NCBI GenBank assembly: GCA_037974665.1
Contig: CM075771.1
Coordinates: 15,721,425 to 15,785,424, forward strand
Reading direction: 5' to 3'
Length of the DNA stretch: 64,000 nt
Source: Ehretia macrophylla
Taxonomy: Eukaryota; Streptophyta; Magnoliopsida; Boraginales; Ehretiaceae
In this document: positions 54,486 to 64,000 of the stretch, in pieces
How the letters are laid out: each line of letters begins with the position of its first letter
Numbering within the stretch: the stretch's first letter is position 1
Position numbers and translations under genes: made by a program
Notes under the pieces: generated by a model
The model's input: only the letters and a program-made list of their open reading frames with translations
Databases searched by the model: none
Told to the model about the DNA's origin: nothing

Positions 54486-54861
54486 CTTTTCATTTTTTTA
54501 CCCCGTTTAGCCATGCCAAGATGCTTTATCCATCACATTTATATTCTCGAGTACCACGACATCTTGGGCAGGACAACTTCGCTTCACATAGAGGCTGGGC
54601 CCGTAAACCGGTGACGTGGGGCTTGTGACCAGGTCTCCGTCACTCCGGTGCGCATAACTTTTGATCCGCAAGGAGTTATGTGGCAGAAAGCATACCGTTG
54701 GAAAGCTCTCCGGGAGCTCTACAACGGGGGCAGCAAGTCTGCTTGGCTACGCTAGTTTTTGGTACCCAAAATCGAACATTTTCATCAGTTTCGAGTCACT
54801 TTTCTTCTTTTTGCATTGTTTTTTAGGCCCGGGTCGTTCGTCGTGAGCCTAAAAAAGGACA

Positions 54862-55091
54862 AGAACCAAACTCGCGGAATATAGGAAGGCTCTACAATGC
54901 ATCGATATCACGTCTTACTGTGAAGCTGCGTTGTTGAAGCAGATGGGCTGTCGATAAGCCCAATAGGACTTTTGAGAGAACCAAACTCGCGGAATATAGG
55001 AAGGCTCTACAATGCGTCGATATCACGTCTTACTATGATGCAGCGTTGTTGAAGCAGATGGGCTGTCGATAAGCCCAAAGGGCCTTTAGAA
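54862..55091 (+). repeat. 115-bp tandem duplication in a 5S spacer
   Basis: A block starting AGAACCAAACTCGCGGAATA at 54862 repeats at 54977 with a few substitutions (TACTGTGAAGC versus TACTATGATGC). It lengthens this unit to 791 bp. Confidence 0.9.
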
Positions 55092-55157
55092 TGGGTCACC
55101 TCTCTTGGATGGGATTGTGAACCGTCAACAGCTAAGGCTTTGCACCATCAACATGAC

Positions 55158-55276
55158 GGGTGTGATCATACCAGTACTAATGCACGAGATCCCATCAGAA
55201 CTCCAAAGTCAAGCGTGCTTGGGTGAGAGTAGTACTAGGATGGGTGACCCCCTGGAAAGTCCTCGTGCTGCACCCC
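55158..55276 (+). rRNA. 5S rRNA copy 13
   Basis: CCAAAGTCAAGC in box A and GCACGAGATC. It shares TGGAAAGTCCTCGTGCTG with copy 14, suggesting a common origin. Confidence 0.91.
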
Positions 55277-55835
55277 CTTTTTCATTTTTTTTTGCCCCGT
55301 TTAGCCTTGCCAAGATGTTTTATCCATCACATTTATATTCTTGAGACCCATGGCATCTTGGGTGGGACAACTTCGCTTCGCGTAGAGGCTGGGCCCGCAA
55401 ATCGAGGACGTGGGGCCTATGACAAAGTCTCCGTCGCTCCAATGCCCATAACTTTTGATCCGTAAGGAGTCATGCGGTGTAAAGCATACCATTGGAAAGC
55501 TCCCCGGGAGCTCTACGACGGGGGCAGCATGCCTTCTAGGGTGTGCCTTTTTTTGGTACCCAAAATCGAACGTTTTCATCAGTATTGGGCCACTTTCCTT
55601 CTTTTTGCGCTATTTTTTAGGCATGGGATGTTCGTCGTGAGCCGCAAAAGGACAAGAACCCAACTTTCGAAACATTGGAGGGCTCTACAATGCGTCGATA
55701 TCACGTCTTGTTGTGATGATGTGCTGTTTAAGCAGATGGGCTGTTAATAAGCACAATGGGCCTTTTGATGGTTTGTCTCTCTTGGTTGGCACTGTGAACC
55801 ATCAACACATAAGGGCTTTGCACCATCAACATGAT

Positions 55836-55954
55836 GGGTGCGATCATACCAGTACTAATTCACCAGATCCCATCAGAACTCCGAAGTTAAGCGTGCTTGG
55901 GCGAAAGTAGTACTAGGATGGGTAACCCCATGGAAAGTCCTCGTGCTGTACCCC
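55836..55954 (+). rRNA. 5S rRNA copy 14
   Basis: Control region consensus except GCGAAAG and GGGTAACC. AATTCACCAGATC is shared with copy 15. Confidence 0.91.
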
Positions 55955-56499
55955 TTTTTCATTTTTTTTTACCCTGTTTAGCCTTGCCAAGATGTTTTAT
56001 CCATCACATTTATATTCTCGAGACCCATGGCATCTTGGGAAGGACAACTTCGCTTCGCGTAGAGACTGGGCCCACAAACCGAGGACGTGGGGCCTATGAT
56101 AAGGTCTCCGTCGCTTCGGTGCCCATAACTTTTGATCCATAAGGAGTCATGTGGCGTAAACCATACCATCGGAGAGCTCTCCAGGAGCTCTACGATGGGG
56201 GCAACAAGCTTTCTCAGCTGCGCCTGTTTTTTGTACCCAAAATTGAACGTGTTCATCAGTATCGTGCCACTTTCCTTCTTTTTGCGCTATTTTTTAGGCC
56301 TGGGACGTTCATCGTGAGCCACAAAAGGATGAGAACCCAACTCGCGAAATATTGAAGGGCTCTACAATGCGTCAATATCACATCTATTTTTTAAGCAGAT
56401 GGGCTGTTAATAAGCCCAATGGGCCTTCTGAATGGTTCGTCTCTCTTGGCTGGGATGATGAACCATCAACACATAAGGGCTTTGCACCATCAACATGAC

Positions 56500-56618
56500 G
56501 GGTGCGATCATACCAGCGCTAATTCACCAGATCCCATTAGAACTCCGAAGTTAAGCATGCTTGGGCGAAAGTAGTACTAGGATGGGTAACCCCTTAGAAA
56601 GTCCTCTTGTTGCACCCC
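56500..56618 (+). rRNA. 5S rRNA copy 15
   Basis: AGCGCTAATTCACCAGATC, AGCATGC, GCGAAAG and GGGTAACC; same subfamily as copy 14. Confidence 0.91.
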
Positions 56619-57175
56619 CCTTTTTTTTTTTTCCACGTTTAACCTTGCCAAGATGCTTTATCCATCACATTTATATTCTCGAGTCCCACGACATCTTAGG
56701 CAAGATAACTTCGCATCGCGTAGAGGCTGGGCCCATAAACTGAGGGCGTGGGGCCTATGACCAAGTCTCTATCGCTCTGGTGCCTATAACTTTTGATCCG
56801 TAAGGAGTTATGCGGTACACAACATACTGTTGTAAAGCTCTCTGGGAGCTCTACGATGGGGGCAACAAGCCTGCTCGGCTATGCATATTTTCGGTACCCA
56901 AAATTGAATGTTTTCATCAATTTTGGGCCACTTTTCTGCTTTTTACGCTATTTTTTAGGCCCAGGTCGTTCGTTGTGAGCCAACTAAAGGACGAGAACCC
57001 AACTCGCGGAACATTAGAGGGCTCTACAATGCACTGATATCACGTCTTGCAGTGAAGCTGTGTTGTTGAAGCAGATGGGCTGTCGATAAGCCCTATGGGC
57101 CTTTTGAATGGTTCGTCTCTCTTGGCTGGGATTGTGAATCGTCAACACATAAGGGCTTTGCACCATCAACATGAC

Positions 57176-57294
57176 GGGTGTGATCAAAGCAACACTAATG
57201 CACCGGATCCCATCAGAACTCCGAAGTTAAGCGTGTTTGGGCGAGAGTAGTACTGGGATGGGTGATCCCTTGGGAAGTCATCGTGTTGTACCCC
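57176..57294 (+). rRNA. 5S rRNA copy 16
   Basis: GATCAAAGCAACACT at the 5' end, GCGTGTTTGGGC, GTACTGGG and GGTGATCCC. The following spacer contains inverted blocks. Confidence 0.91.
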
Positions 57295-57325
57295 CATTTT
57301 CATTTTTTTTACCCCATTTAGCCTT

Positions 57326-57492
57326 GCCAAACGGATGAAAACGTCCTCAGTTTGTGGGCCCAGCCTCTACACGAAGCGAAGTTGTCCTGCCCAAGATGCC
57401 ATGGGACTCAAGAATGTAAATGTGATGGATAAACAGGCTTGCTGCCCTCGTCATAGAGGTCCCGGACATCTTTCCAACGATATACTACGCCA
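57326..57492 (-). repeat. Inverted spacer blocks after 5S copy 16
   Basis: Between GCCTTGCC and TTTGTGGTACCC the usual spacer is replaced by its own reverse complement in two blocks: 57342-57433 (reverse complement of the ATCCATCACATTTA... GAGGAC block) and 57434-57491 (reverse complement of the CATACCGTTGGAAAG... GCAAGCCTG block). The blocks stand in original order although each is inverted. Confidence 0.88.
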
Positions 57493-57781
57493 ATTTGTGG
57501 TACCCAAAATCGAACATTTTCATCAATTTTGAGCAACGTTTCTTCTTTTTGAGCTATTTTTTTGGCCAGGGTCATTCATCATGATCCGTAAAAAGGACGA
57601 GAACCCAACTCGCTGAACATTAAAAGGCTCTACAACGCGTTGATATCATGTCTTACGGTGATGCGGCGTTGTTGAAGCAGATGGGATGTCGATAAGCCCA
57701 ATGAGCCTTTTGTATGGTTCGTCTCTCTTGGCTGGGACTGTGAACCATTAACACATATGGGCTTTGCACCATCAACATGGC

Positions 57782-57900
57782 GGGTGCGATCATACTAGCA
57801 CATACGCACTGGATCCCATCAGAACTCCAAAGTTAAGCGTACTTGGGTGAGAGAAGTACTAGGATGGGTGAACCCCTGGGAAGTTCTTGTGTTGTTCCCC
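57782..57900 (+). rRNA. 5S rRNA copy 17
   Basis: TAGCACATACGCACT, TCCAAAG, GCGTACTTGGGTG, AGAAGTACT and GTGAACCC: several box A/IE/C changes. Likely a pseudogene. Confidence 0.88.
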
Positions 57901-58461
57901 TTTTTTTCATTTTTTTTGCCCCGTTTAGCCTTACCAAGATGCTTTATCCGTCACATTTATATTCTCAAGTCCCATGGCATCTTGGGCGGGATTGCTTCAC
58001 TTTGCGTAGAGGCTTGGCCCGCAAACCGAGGAATTGGGGCCTACGACCAGGTCTCCGTCTCTCTGGTGCCTAGTATTTTTGATCCGTAAGAAGTTATGCG
58101 GCACACATGATACTGTTAGAAAGCTCTACGGGGGCTCTACGACGGGGACAACAAGTCTACTACGCTGCGCCTATTTTCGGTACCCAAAATTGAACGTTTT
58201 CATCAGTATCGGGCAACTTTTCTTCTTTTTGTGCTATTTTTCAAGCCTGGGTCGTTTATCGTGAGCCACGAATAGGACGAGAACCTAACTCGCAGAACAT
58301 TAGAGGGCTCTACAACGCATCGATATCACGTCGTGCTGTGGTGCTGCGTAGTTAAAGCAGATAGGCTGTTGATAAGCCCAACGGGCTTTTTGAATGGTTC
58401 ACCTCTCTTGGCTGAGACTGTGAACCGTCAACACATAAGGGCTTTGCACCATCAACATGAC

Positions 58462-58580
58462 GGGTGCTTTCGTACCAGCACTAATGCACCGGATCCTATC
58501 AGAATTCCGAAGTTAAGCATGCTTGGGTGATAGTAGTACTAGGATGGGTGACCCCCTGGAAAGTCCTCGTGTTGCACCCC
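58462..58580 (+). rRNA. 5S rRNA copy 18
   Basis: GGGTGCTTTCGTACC start, GAATTCCG, AGCATGC and GGTGATAG changes; the 3' half is near consensus. Confidence 0.9.
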
Positions 58581-59139
58581 CTTTTTCATTTTTTTTACTC
58601 CGTGTAGCCTTGCCAAGATACTTTATCTATCACATTTATATTCTCAAGTCCCAAGGCATCTTGGGCAAGACAACAACGCTTCGCGTAGAGATTGGGTCCG
58701 TAAACCAAGGATGTAGGGCCAATGACTAGGTTTCCGTCGCTACGATGCTCATAACTTTTGATCGGTAAAGAGTTATGCGGCGCAAAGCATACCATTGAAA
58801 AGCACTCTGGGAGCTCTACGACTGGGGTAGCATGCCTATTCGGCTGCGCTTGTTTTTGGTACCCAAAATCGGACGTTTTCATTAGTTTCGGGCAATTTTT
58901 CTACCTTTTGAGCTATTTTTTAGGCCCGGGTCATTCGTCGTGAGCAGCGAAAAGGACGAGAACCCAACACGCCAAACATTAGAGGGCTCTATAAAGTGTC
59001 GATATCTGGTCTTGCGGTGAAGCTACGTTGTTGAAGTAGATGGGCTGTCGATAAGCCCAATGGGCCTTTTGATGGTTCATCTATCTTGGCTGGGACTGTG
59101 AACCGTCAACACATAAGGGCTTTGCACCATCAACATGAC

Positions 59140-59257
59140 GAGTACGATCATACTAGCCCTAATGCACCGGATCCCATCAGAACTCCAAAGTTAAGCGTGC
59201 TTGGCGAGAGTAGTACTAGGACTGGTGACCCCTTGAGAATTCCCCTTGTTGCACCAC
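59140..59257 (+). rRNA. 5S rRNA copy 19
   Basis: One base missing in box A (GCTTGGCGAG), plus GAGTACGATC, GGACTGGTGACC and the GAATTCCCCTTG end shared with copy 5. Probably non-functional. Confidence 0.9.
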
Positions 59258-59820
59258 CATTTTCCTTTTTTTTTTTGCCCTGTTTAGCCTTGCCAACATG
59301 CTTTATCCATCTCATTTATATTCCCGAGTCCCACGTCATCTTGGGCAAGACAATTTTACTTCGCGTAAAGGATGGGCTAGCAAACCAAGGACGTGGGGCC
59401 TGTGGCCAGGTCTCCCTCGCTCCGGTGCCCATAACTTTTGATCCGTAAGGAGATATGCGGCGTACAACATACTGTTGGAAAGCACTCCGGGAGCTCTACG
59501 ATGAAGGCAGCAAACCTGGTCGGCTGCACCTATTTTTGGAAATCAAAATTAAAAGTTTTCATCAGTTTTGAGCCACTTTTCTTCTTTTTGCATTGTTTTT
59601 TAGGCTCGGGTCGTTCGTCATGAACCACGAAAAGGACGAGAACCCAACTCGCGGAACATTAGAGGGCTCTACAATGCATCGATATAACATCTTGCATTGA
59701 AGCTGCATTATTGAAGCCTATGGGCTGTCGATCAGGCCAATGGGCCTTTTGAATGGTTCGTCTCTCTTGGCTGGGATTGTGAACCGTCAACACATAAGGG
59801 CTTCGCACTATCAACATGGC

Positions 59821-59939
59821 AGGAGAGATCATACCAGCACTAATGCACCAGATCCCATCAGAACTTCGAAGTTCAGCGTGCTTGGCCGAGGGTAGTGCTA
59901 GGATGGGTGCCCCCTAGGGAAGTTCTCGTGTTGTACCCC
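59821..59939 (+). rRNA. 5S rRNA copy 20
   Basis: AGGAGAGATC start, TTCGAAGTTCAGC, TTGGCCGAGGGTAGTGCT and GGGTGCCCC: the control region is clearly altered. Pseudogene-like. Confidence 0.88.
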
Positions 59940-60501
59940 CTTTTTTGTTTTTTTTTTTGCCCTATTTAGCCTTGCCAAGATGTTTTATCCATCACATTTA
60001 TAATCTCGAGTCCAATGGCATCTTGGGTAGGACAACTTCACTTCGTGTAGAGGCTGGGCCAGCAAACCGAGGACGTTGGCCATATGACCAGGTCTCTGTC
60101 GCTTCGGTGCCCACAACTTTTGATCCGTAGGGAGTTATGCGACGTATAGCATACCATTGGAAGGTTCTCTGGGAGCTCTACGACGAGAGTAGTAAGCCTG
60201 ATCAGCTGCGCCTATTTTTGATACCCACAATCGAACACTTTCATCATTTTATGGTCACGTTTCTTCTTTCTATGCTATTTTTTAGGCACGGGTCGTGCGT
60301 CTCAGTCGCGAAAAGGACGAGAACCCAACTAGCAGAACATTGGAGGGCTCTACAACACGTCAATATCACATCTTTCGGTGGTGCAGGATTGTTGAAGCAG
60401 ATGGTCTGTCGATAAGCCTAATGGGCCTTTTGAATAGTTCGTCTCTCTTGCCTGAGACTATGAACCGTCAACACATAAGGGCTTTGCACCATCAACATGA
60501 T

Positions 60502-60620
60502 AGGTGCGATCGTACCAGCACTAATGCACCGAATCCCATCAGAACTCCATGGTTATGCGTGCTTGGGTAAGAGTAGTACTAGGATGGGTGACCCCCGGGG
60601 AAGTCCTCGTGGTGGACCCC
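60502..60620 (+). rRNA. 5S rRNA copy 21
   Basis: AGGTGCGATCG start, CTCCATGGTTATGC destroying box A, and GTGGTGGACCC at the end. Pseudogene-like. Confidence 0.88.
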
Positions 60621-61180
60621 TTTTTTTGTTTTTTTTACCCCGTTTAGCTTTGCAAAGATATGTTATCCATCACATTTATATTCTCGAGTCCTATGGCATC
60701 TTGGGCATGACAACTTCAATTCACGTAGAGGCTGGGCCTGCAAGCTGAGGACGTGGGGCTTGTGACCTGGTCTTCGTCGCTCCGGTGCCCATAACTTTTG
60801 ATCCGTAGGGAGTTATGCAACGTACAACATATCGTTAGAAAGTTCTCCGGGAGCTCTACAATGGGGTTAGCAAGCCTGATCAGCTGCACTTGTTTTTGAT
60901 ACCCAAAATCGAATGTTTTCATCAATTTAGGGCCAATTTTCTTCTTTTTGCACTGTTTTTTAGGCCTGGGTCGTTCGTCACTAGCAGTGAAAAGGACAAA
61001 AACCCAACTCGCTGAACATTGGAGGACTCTACAACGGGTCGATATCACGTCTTGCTATGATGCTGCGTTGTTGAAGCAGATGGTCTGTCGATAATCCCAA
61101 TGGGCCTTTTGAATGGTTCGTCTCTCTTGGCTGGGACTATGAACCGTCAACACATAAGAGCTTTGCACCATCAAAATGAC

Positions 61181-61299
61181 TGGTGCAATCATACCAGCAT
61201 TAATGCACCGGATCCCATCAGAACTCTGAAGTTAACCGTGCCTGGGTGAGAGTAATAGTAGGATGGGTGACCCCCGATAAAGTCCTCTTGCAGTACCCC
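61181..61299 (+). rRNA. 5S rRNA copy 22
   Basis: TGGTGCAATC start, TTAACCGTGCCTGGGTG, AGTAATAGTAGG and CCGATAAAGTCCTCTTGCAG. Pseudogene-like. Confidence 0.88.
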
Positions 61300-61732
61300 C
61301 TTTTTCATTTTTTTTTTGCCCCATTTAGCCTTGTCAAGATGGTTTATCCATCACATTTATATTCTCGAGTCTCACAGCATCTTGGGCAGGATAACTTCGC
61401 TTCGCGTAGAGGCTGGGTCCGCAAACCGAGGACGTAGGGCCTGTGACCAGGTCTCCGTCACTCCGGTGCCCATACCTTTTGATCCGTAATGAATTATGCG
61501 GCGTAAAGCATACCGTTGGAAAGCTCTCCAAGAGCTCTACGACAGGGGTAGCAAGCTTTCTCAACTACGCCTATTTTTGGTACCCAAAATTTAACGTTTT
61601 CATCAGTATCGGGCCACTATCCTTCTTTTTTCGCTATTTTTTAGGCCCGGGTCGTTCGTCGTGAGCCGCAAAAAGGACGAGAACCCAAGTCGCAGAACAT
61701 TGGAGGGCTCTACAATGCGTCGATATCACATT

Positions 61733-61853
61733 TAGTCATGCCAAGATGCTTTATCCATCACATTTCCTTTTGCAAATTCCCCTTGTTCCCCCCCCTTTTC
61801 CTTTTTTCTTTTGCCCCGTTTAGTCATGCCAAGATGCTTTATCCATCACATTT
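61733..61853 (+). repeat. 5S unit lacking its gene, with a 33-bp direct repeat
   Basis: After GTCGATATCACAT the sequence goes straight to TTTAGTCATGCCAAGATGC; the same block of about 33 bp recurs at 61820-61853. Between the two, AAATTCCCCTTGTTCCCC resembles a 5S 3' end of the copy 5/19 type. The rest of the gene and its upstream region are gone. Confidence 0.85.
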
Positions 61854-62355
61854 ATATCCTCGAGTCCCACGGCATCTTGGGCAAGACAACTTTGCTTCGC
61901 GCAAAGGCTGGGCCCATAAATCGAGGACGTGGGGCCTGTGACCAAGTCTACGTCACTCCGGTACCCTTAACTTTTGATCCGTAAGGAGTTTTGCGACGCA
62001 CAGCATACTATAGGAAGCTCTCCGGGAGCTCTAGGACATGGGCAGAAAGCCTGCTCGGCTGCACCTATTTTCGGTACCCAAAATTGAATGTTTTCATCAG
62101 TTTTGAGCTACTTTTCTTCTTTTTGCAAAATTTTTTAGGCCCGGGTCGTTCATCGTGAGCCACGAAAAGGACAAGAACTCAACTCGCGGAACACTAGAGG
62201 GCTCTACAACGCTTCGATATCACATCTTGCAGAGAAGATACATTGTTGAGGCCTATGGGCTGTCGATAAGCCCAATGGGCCTTTTGAATGCTTCGTCTCT
62301 ATTGGCTGGGGCTGTGAACCATCAACACATAAGGAATTTATACCATCAACATGAC

Positions 62356-62474
62356 GGGTGTGATCATACCAGCACTAATGCACCGGATCTCATCAGAACT
62401 CTAAAGTTAAGCGTGGTTGGGCGAGAGTAGTACTTGGATGGGTGACCCCCGGGAAAGACCAGGGGTTGTGCCCC
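62356..62474 (+). rRNA. 5S rRNA copy 23
   Basis: CTCTAAAGTTAAGC, GTGGTTGGGC and a scrambled end AAAGACCAGGGGTTGTG. Last copy before the array is broken by an LTR. Confidence 0.89.
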
Positions 62475-63205
62475 CCTTTTTGTTTTTTTTTTGCCCCATT
62501 TAGCCTTCCAAGATTCTTTATCCACCACATTTATATTCTCGAGTCCTATGGCATCTTGGGCAGGACAACTTCACTTCGCGTAGAGGCTGGGCCCGCAAAC
62601 CGAGGACGTCGGGCCTATGACCAGGTCTCCATCGCTCTAGTGCCCATAACTTTTGATCCGTAGGGAGTTATGCGACGTATAGTGTAATACCCGAGTCCGA
62701 CCATGCATTTACAAGTATTTATTTATATTTATTTCTTTTGTTTTTTTTGAAAAATGTGTCTTTGTGATTATTTGTCTGCATTTAATTTATAGTTAATTGT
62801 CTACTATTTAAAAATCAATTGGTATTACTATTAATAGTAACCTATTATTAGTTGTTCTTATAACATTAATTAAAATAAAACTTAAGGTCATTACAGGGAT
62901 GAAAAGCCCTATATCGGGACTAAATAAAACTTTTCAACTGTTTACAAGAGTATGAGTGGTTTCCTTTAACTTTTCGGGTCATTTTGACTATTTTTCCAAT
63001 TTTAGGGATTTTTGGTCCGGAAAAGGGGTCTCATTTCGGGGCCAATTATAGGAAAATCAAGACCTCGTCGTGTAAAATGGGTATACGCCATTGGGTTTTT
63101 TTTAACTTGTGCTACTTAATGAGGGAATTTGAGAAAATTGGATCCCGGCCCAAAAATACAAAAATTAGGACACCTGCACACAAAACGGGCAAAAAAAGAA
63201 ACGTT

Positions 63206-63410
63206 AGTGTCACTCTCAGAGAGTGACACGTGTCTCAAGACACGTGTCACACATGCGTGAACGTGCCACGCATGTATGACACGTGGCAGGATACGTGTCA
63301 TGCATGCGTGGACATGCCACGCATGCGTGACACGTGGCAGGACACGTGTCACACATGCGTTGAATGTCCACGCATGTGAGACACGTGGAGGGACACGTGT
63401 CCCACATGGA
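63206..63410. repeat. Tandem palindromic minisatellite with seven CACGTG sites
   Basis: Imperfect repeats of about 50-65 bp built from ACACGTGTC, CACGCATG and GTGACACGTGGCAGG. CACGTG occurs at 63227, 63241, 63280, 63331, 63343, 63382 and 63394, with a TACGTG at about 63293. The block can fold into long hairpins. CACGTG is the G-box core bound by bZIP and bHLH factors. Confidence 0.88.
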
Positions 63411-63425
63411 TTGGTTTTGAAAACC

Positions 63426-63434
63426 TATATAAAG
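63426..63434 (+). promoter_or_regulatory. LTR TATA box
   Basis: TATATAAAG lies 27 bp after the last CACGTG, followed about 30 bp later by a plausible transcription start region. This arrangement fits an LTR U3 promoter. Confidence 0.65.
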
Positions 63435-64000
63435 GGGTCATCTGACCCCCTGAAATCAAACAGGCAAACACTTTTCTCTGGCCCAATTTCACTAAATTAT
63501 ATCGATTCAGTTTAGTTAACGTTTCGAAAGTTTCAAAACGGGTCCAAATCTTTTCCAATTTTCGGCATTTTGAGGTGAGGAAATTTTATTAAAAACAGCA
63601 TCTTATATATTCATATGATTATTTATTTTTATATTCTAGCTTAAGATATCATGTCTTAAATTTTAATGTCTTATCATTATTATTCTTTAATTGTTAATTG
63701 TATCGTTAAAACTAAAGTTGGCTTTGATAATATATAAGTATTATTCTAAAGTTATTTTTAAAGCTAAAGTTAACTATTACTGTTACCTACTAGTTGATAT
63801 AAATTACCTTATGTTGTCTACTTGCAACTATACTTGTTCGGAGGCAACTTCTATTATTCTCCACCTACGTGTTTAATGAAGTGCGTGATTATAAATTGTA
63901 AAAATAATTGTTGATTGTGTGTCACATGGATACTTGTGCATACTTGTGTGTACTTGGGGGTTGCAACCTCAGGCACGATAGTATTCGAACGCTAGGCGGC

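Larger units (their letters stand above)
46672..62690 (+). repeat. 5S rDNA tandem array, about 679-bp units
   Basis: Twenty-three 5S copies on the plus strand spaced 633-791 bp apart, mostly 676-681, plus one unit without a gene (copy 22 to copy 23 is 1175 bp). Each unit has the gene, a T-rich stretch right after it (Pol III terminator), then spacer with conserved blocks such as ACTTCGCTTCGCGTAGAGGC, AACTTTTGATCCGTAAGGAG, TTTTTAGGCCCGGGTCGTTC and GATAAGCCCAATGGGCCTTT. Every unit is different. The array starts in mid-spacer next to a gypsy LTR and ends in mid-spacer at another LTR. Confidence 0.96.
62691..64000 (+). repeat. Start of another gypsy-like LTR, cut by the window edge
   Basis: The 5S spacer stops after GCGACGTATAG and TGTAATACCCGAGTCC begins, a typical plant gypsy LTR start. 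No 5S sequence returns before 64000. Near the end GTTCGGAGGCAACTTC and CGAACGCTAGGCGGC echo the modules of the 21594 element LTR, in the same order. The other LTR, coding part and target duplication lie beyond the window. Confidence 0.78.

Noticed and set aside
46534..62663. Dozens of 60-120-codon open frames across the 5S array, with recurring similar translations
   Set aside because: They recur with the 679-bp unit and overlap 5S genes and spacers in several frames on both strands, so they are by-products of the tandem repeat and not a protein family.
63116..63407. Cys/His-rich repeat protein in frames across 63116-63407
   Set aside because: It arises from translating the CACGTG/CATGCG minisatellite in several frames on both strands; no promoter or conserved start.
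63206..63410. CRISPR-like repeat array
   Set aside because: Repeats are imperfect, contiguous, palindromic and in a plant LTR; there are no unique spacers and no cas genes.

Overview
This is plant nuclear DNA from a eudicot. Three things show it: a long plastid-derived insert full of frameshifts and stop codons, nested LTR retrotransposons, and a tandem 5S rDNA array. The plastid gene order and sequence (accD between rbcL and psaI, an asterid-like accD N-terminus) fit a core eudicot; the species cannot be named from the sequence.

Layout. 1-1060: unassigned DNA. 1061-15586 and 33583-43735: two halves of one nuclear plastid insertion (NUPT, about 24.7 kb of plastid-derived sequence). Its order is rpoA(3' end), petD | trnP, trnW, petG, petL, psbE-F-L-J, petA, cemA, ycf4, psaI, accD, rbcL, atpB, atpE, trnM, trnV, ndhC-K-J, trnF, trnL, trnT, rps4, trnS, ycf3. 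This is colinear with a standard large single-copy region except for a missing stretch between the petD intron and trnP, where psaJ to petB should lie. Most genes are broken. petG, petL, psbF, atpE and ndhJ still have full-length open frames, and several tRNAs look nearly intact.

15587-33577: a three-level nest inside atpB. A Ty1/copia element (15587 to 33577, minus strand) inserted with a 5-bp target duplication ATCCT. Removing it restores exactly 1497 bp of atpB, the expected length. One of its LTRs is broken 15 bp from its outer end by a patchwork of short organelle fragments (both strands of 16S rRNA, a second ndhJ piece, a psaB piece, unassigned sequence). A Ty3/gypsy chromodomain element with about 3.56-kb LTRs (21594-33493) then landed in that patchwork. 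The inferred order of events is NUPT, copia, organelle patch, gypsy.

43740-46672: a deleted Ty3/gypsy derivative with an LTR end joined directly to mid-integrase, then integrase/chromodomain and a 3' LTR. 46672-62690: a 5S rDNA array of 23 gene copies on the + strand, period about 679 bp, plus one unit that has lost its gene. No two copies are identical, and several spacers carry deletions, duplications or inverted blocks. 62691-64000: the start of another gypsy-like LTR, cut by the window edge, with a cluster of CACGTG (G-box) palindromes just upstream of a TATA box.

The genes do not form a working pathway. The plastid genes are relics or non-expressed copies, the retrotransposon genes are defective, and the only locus with a plausible present function is the 5S array, which looks like a diverged block rather than a homogenised one. 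I see no protein-coding system of a new kind. The main interest is structural: nested insertion history, organelle-DNA capture, 5S rearrangements and the G-box LTR promoter.
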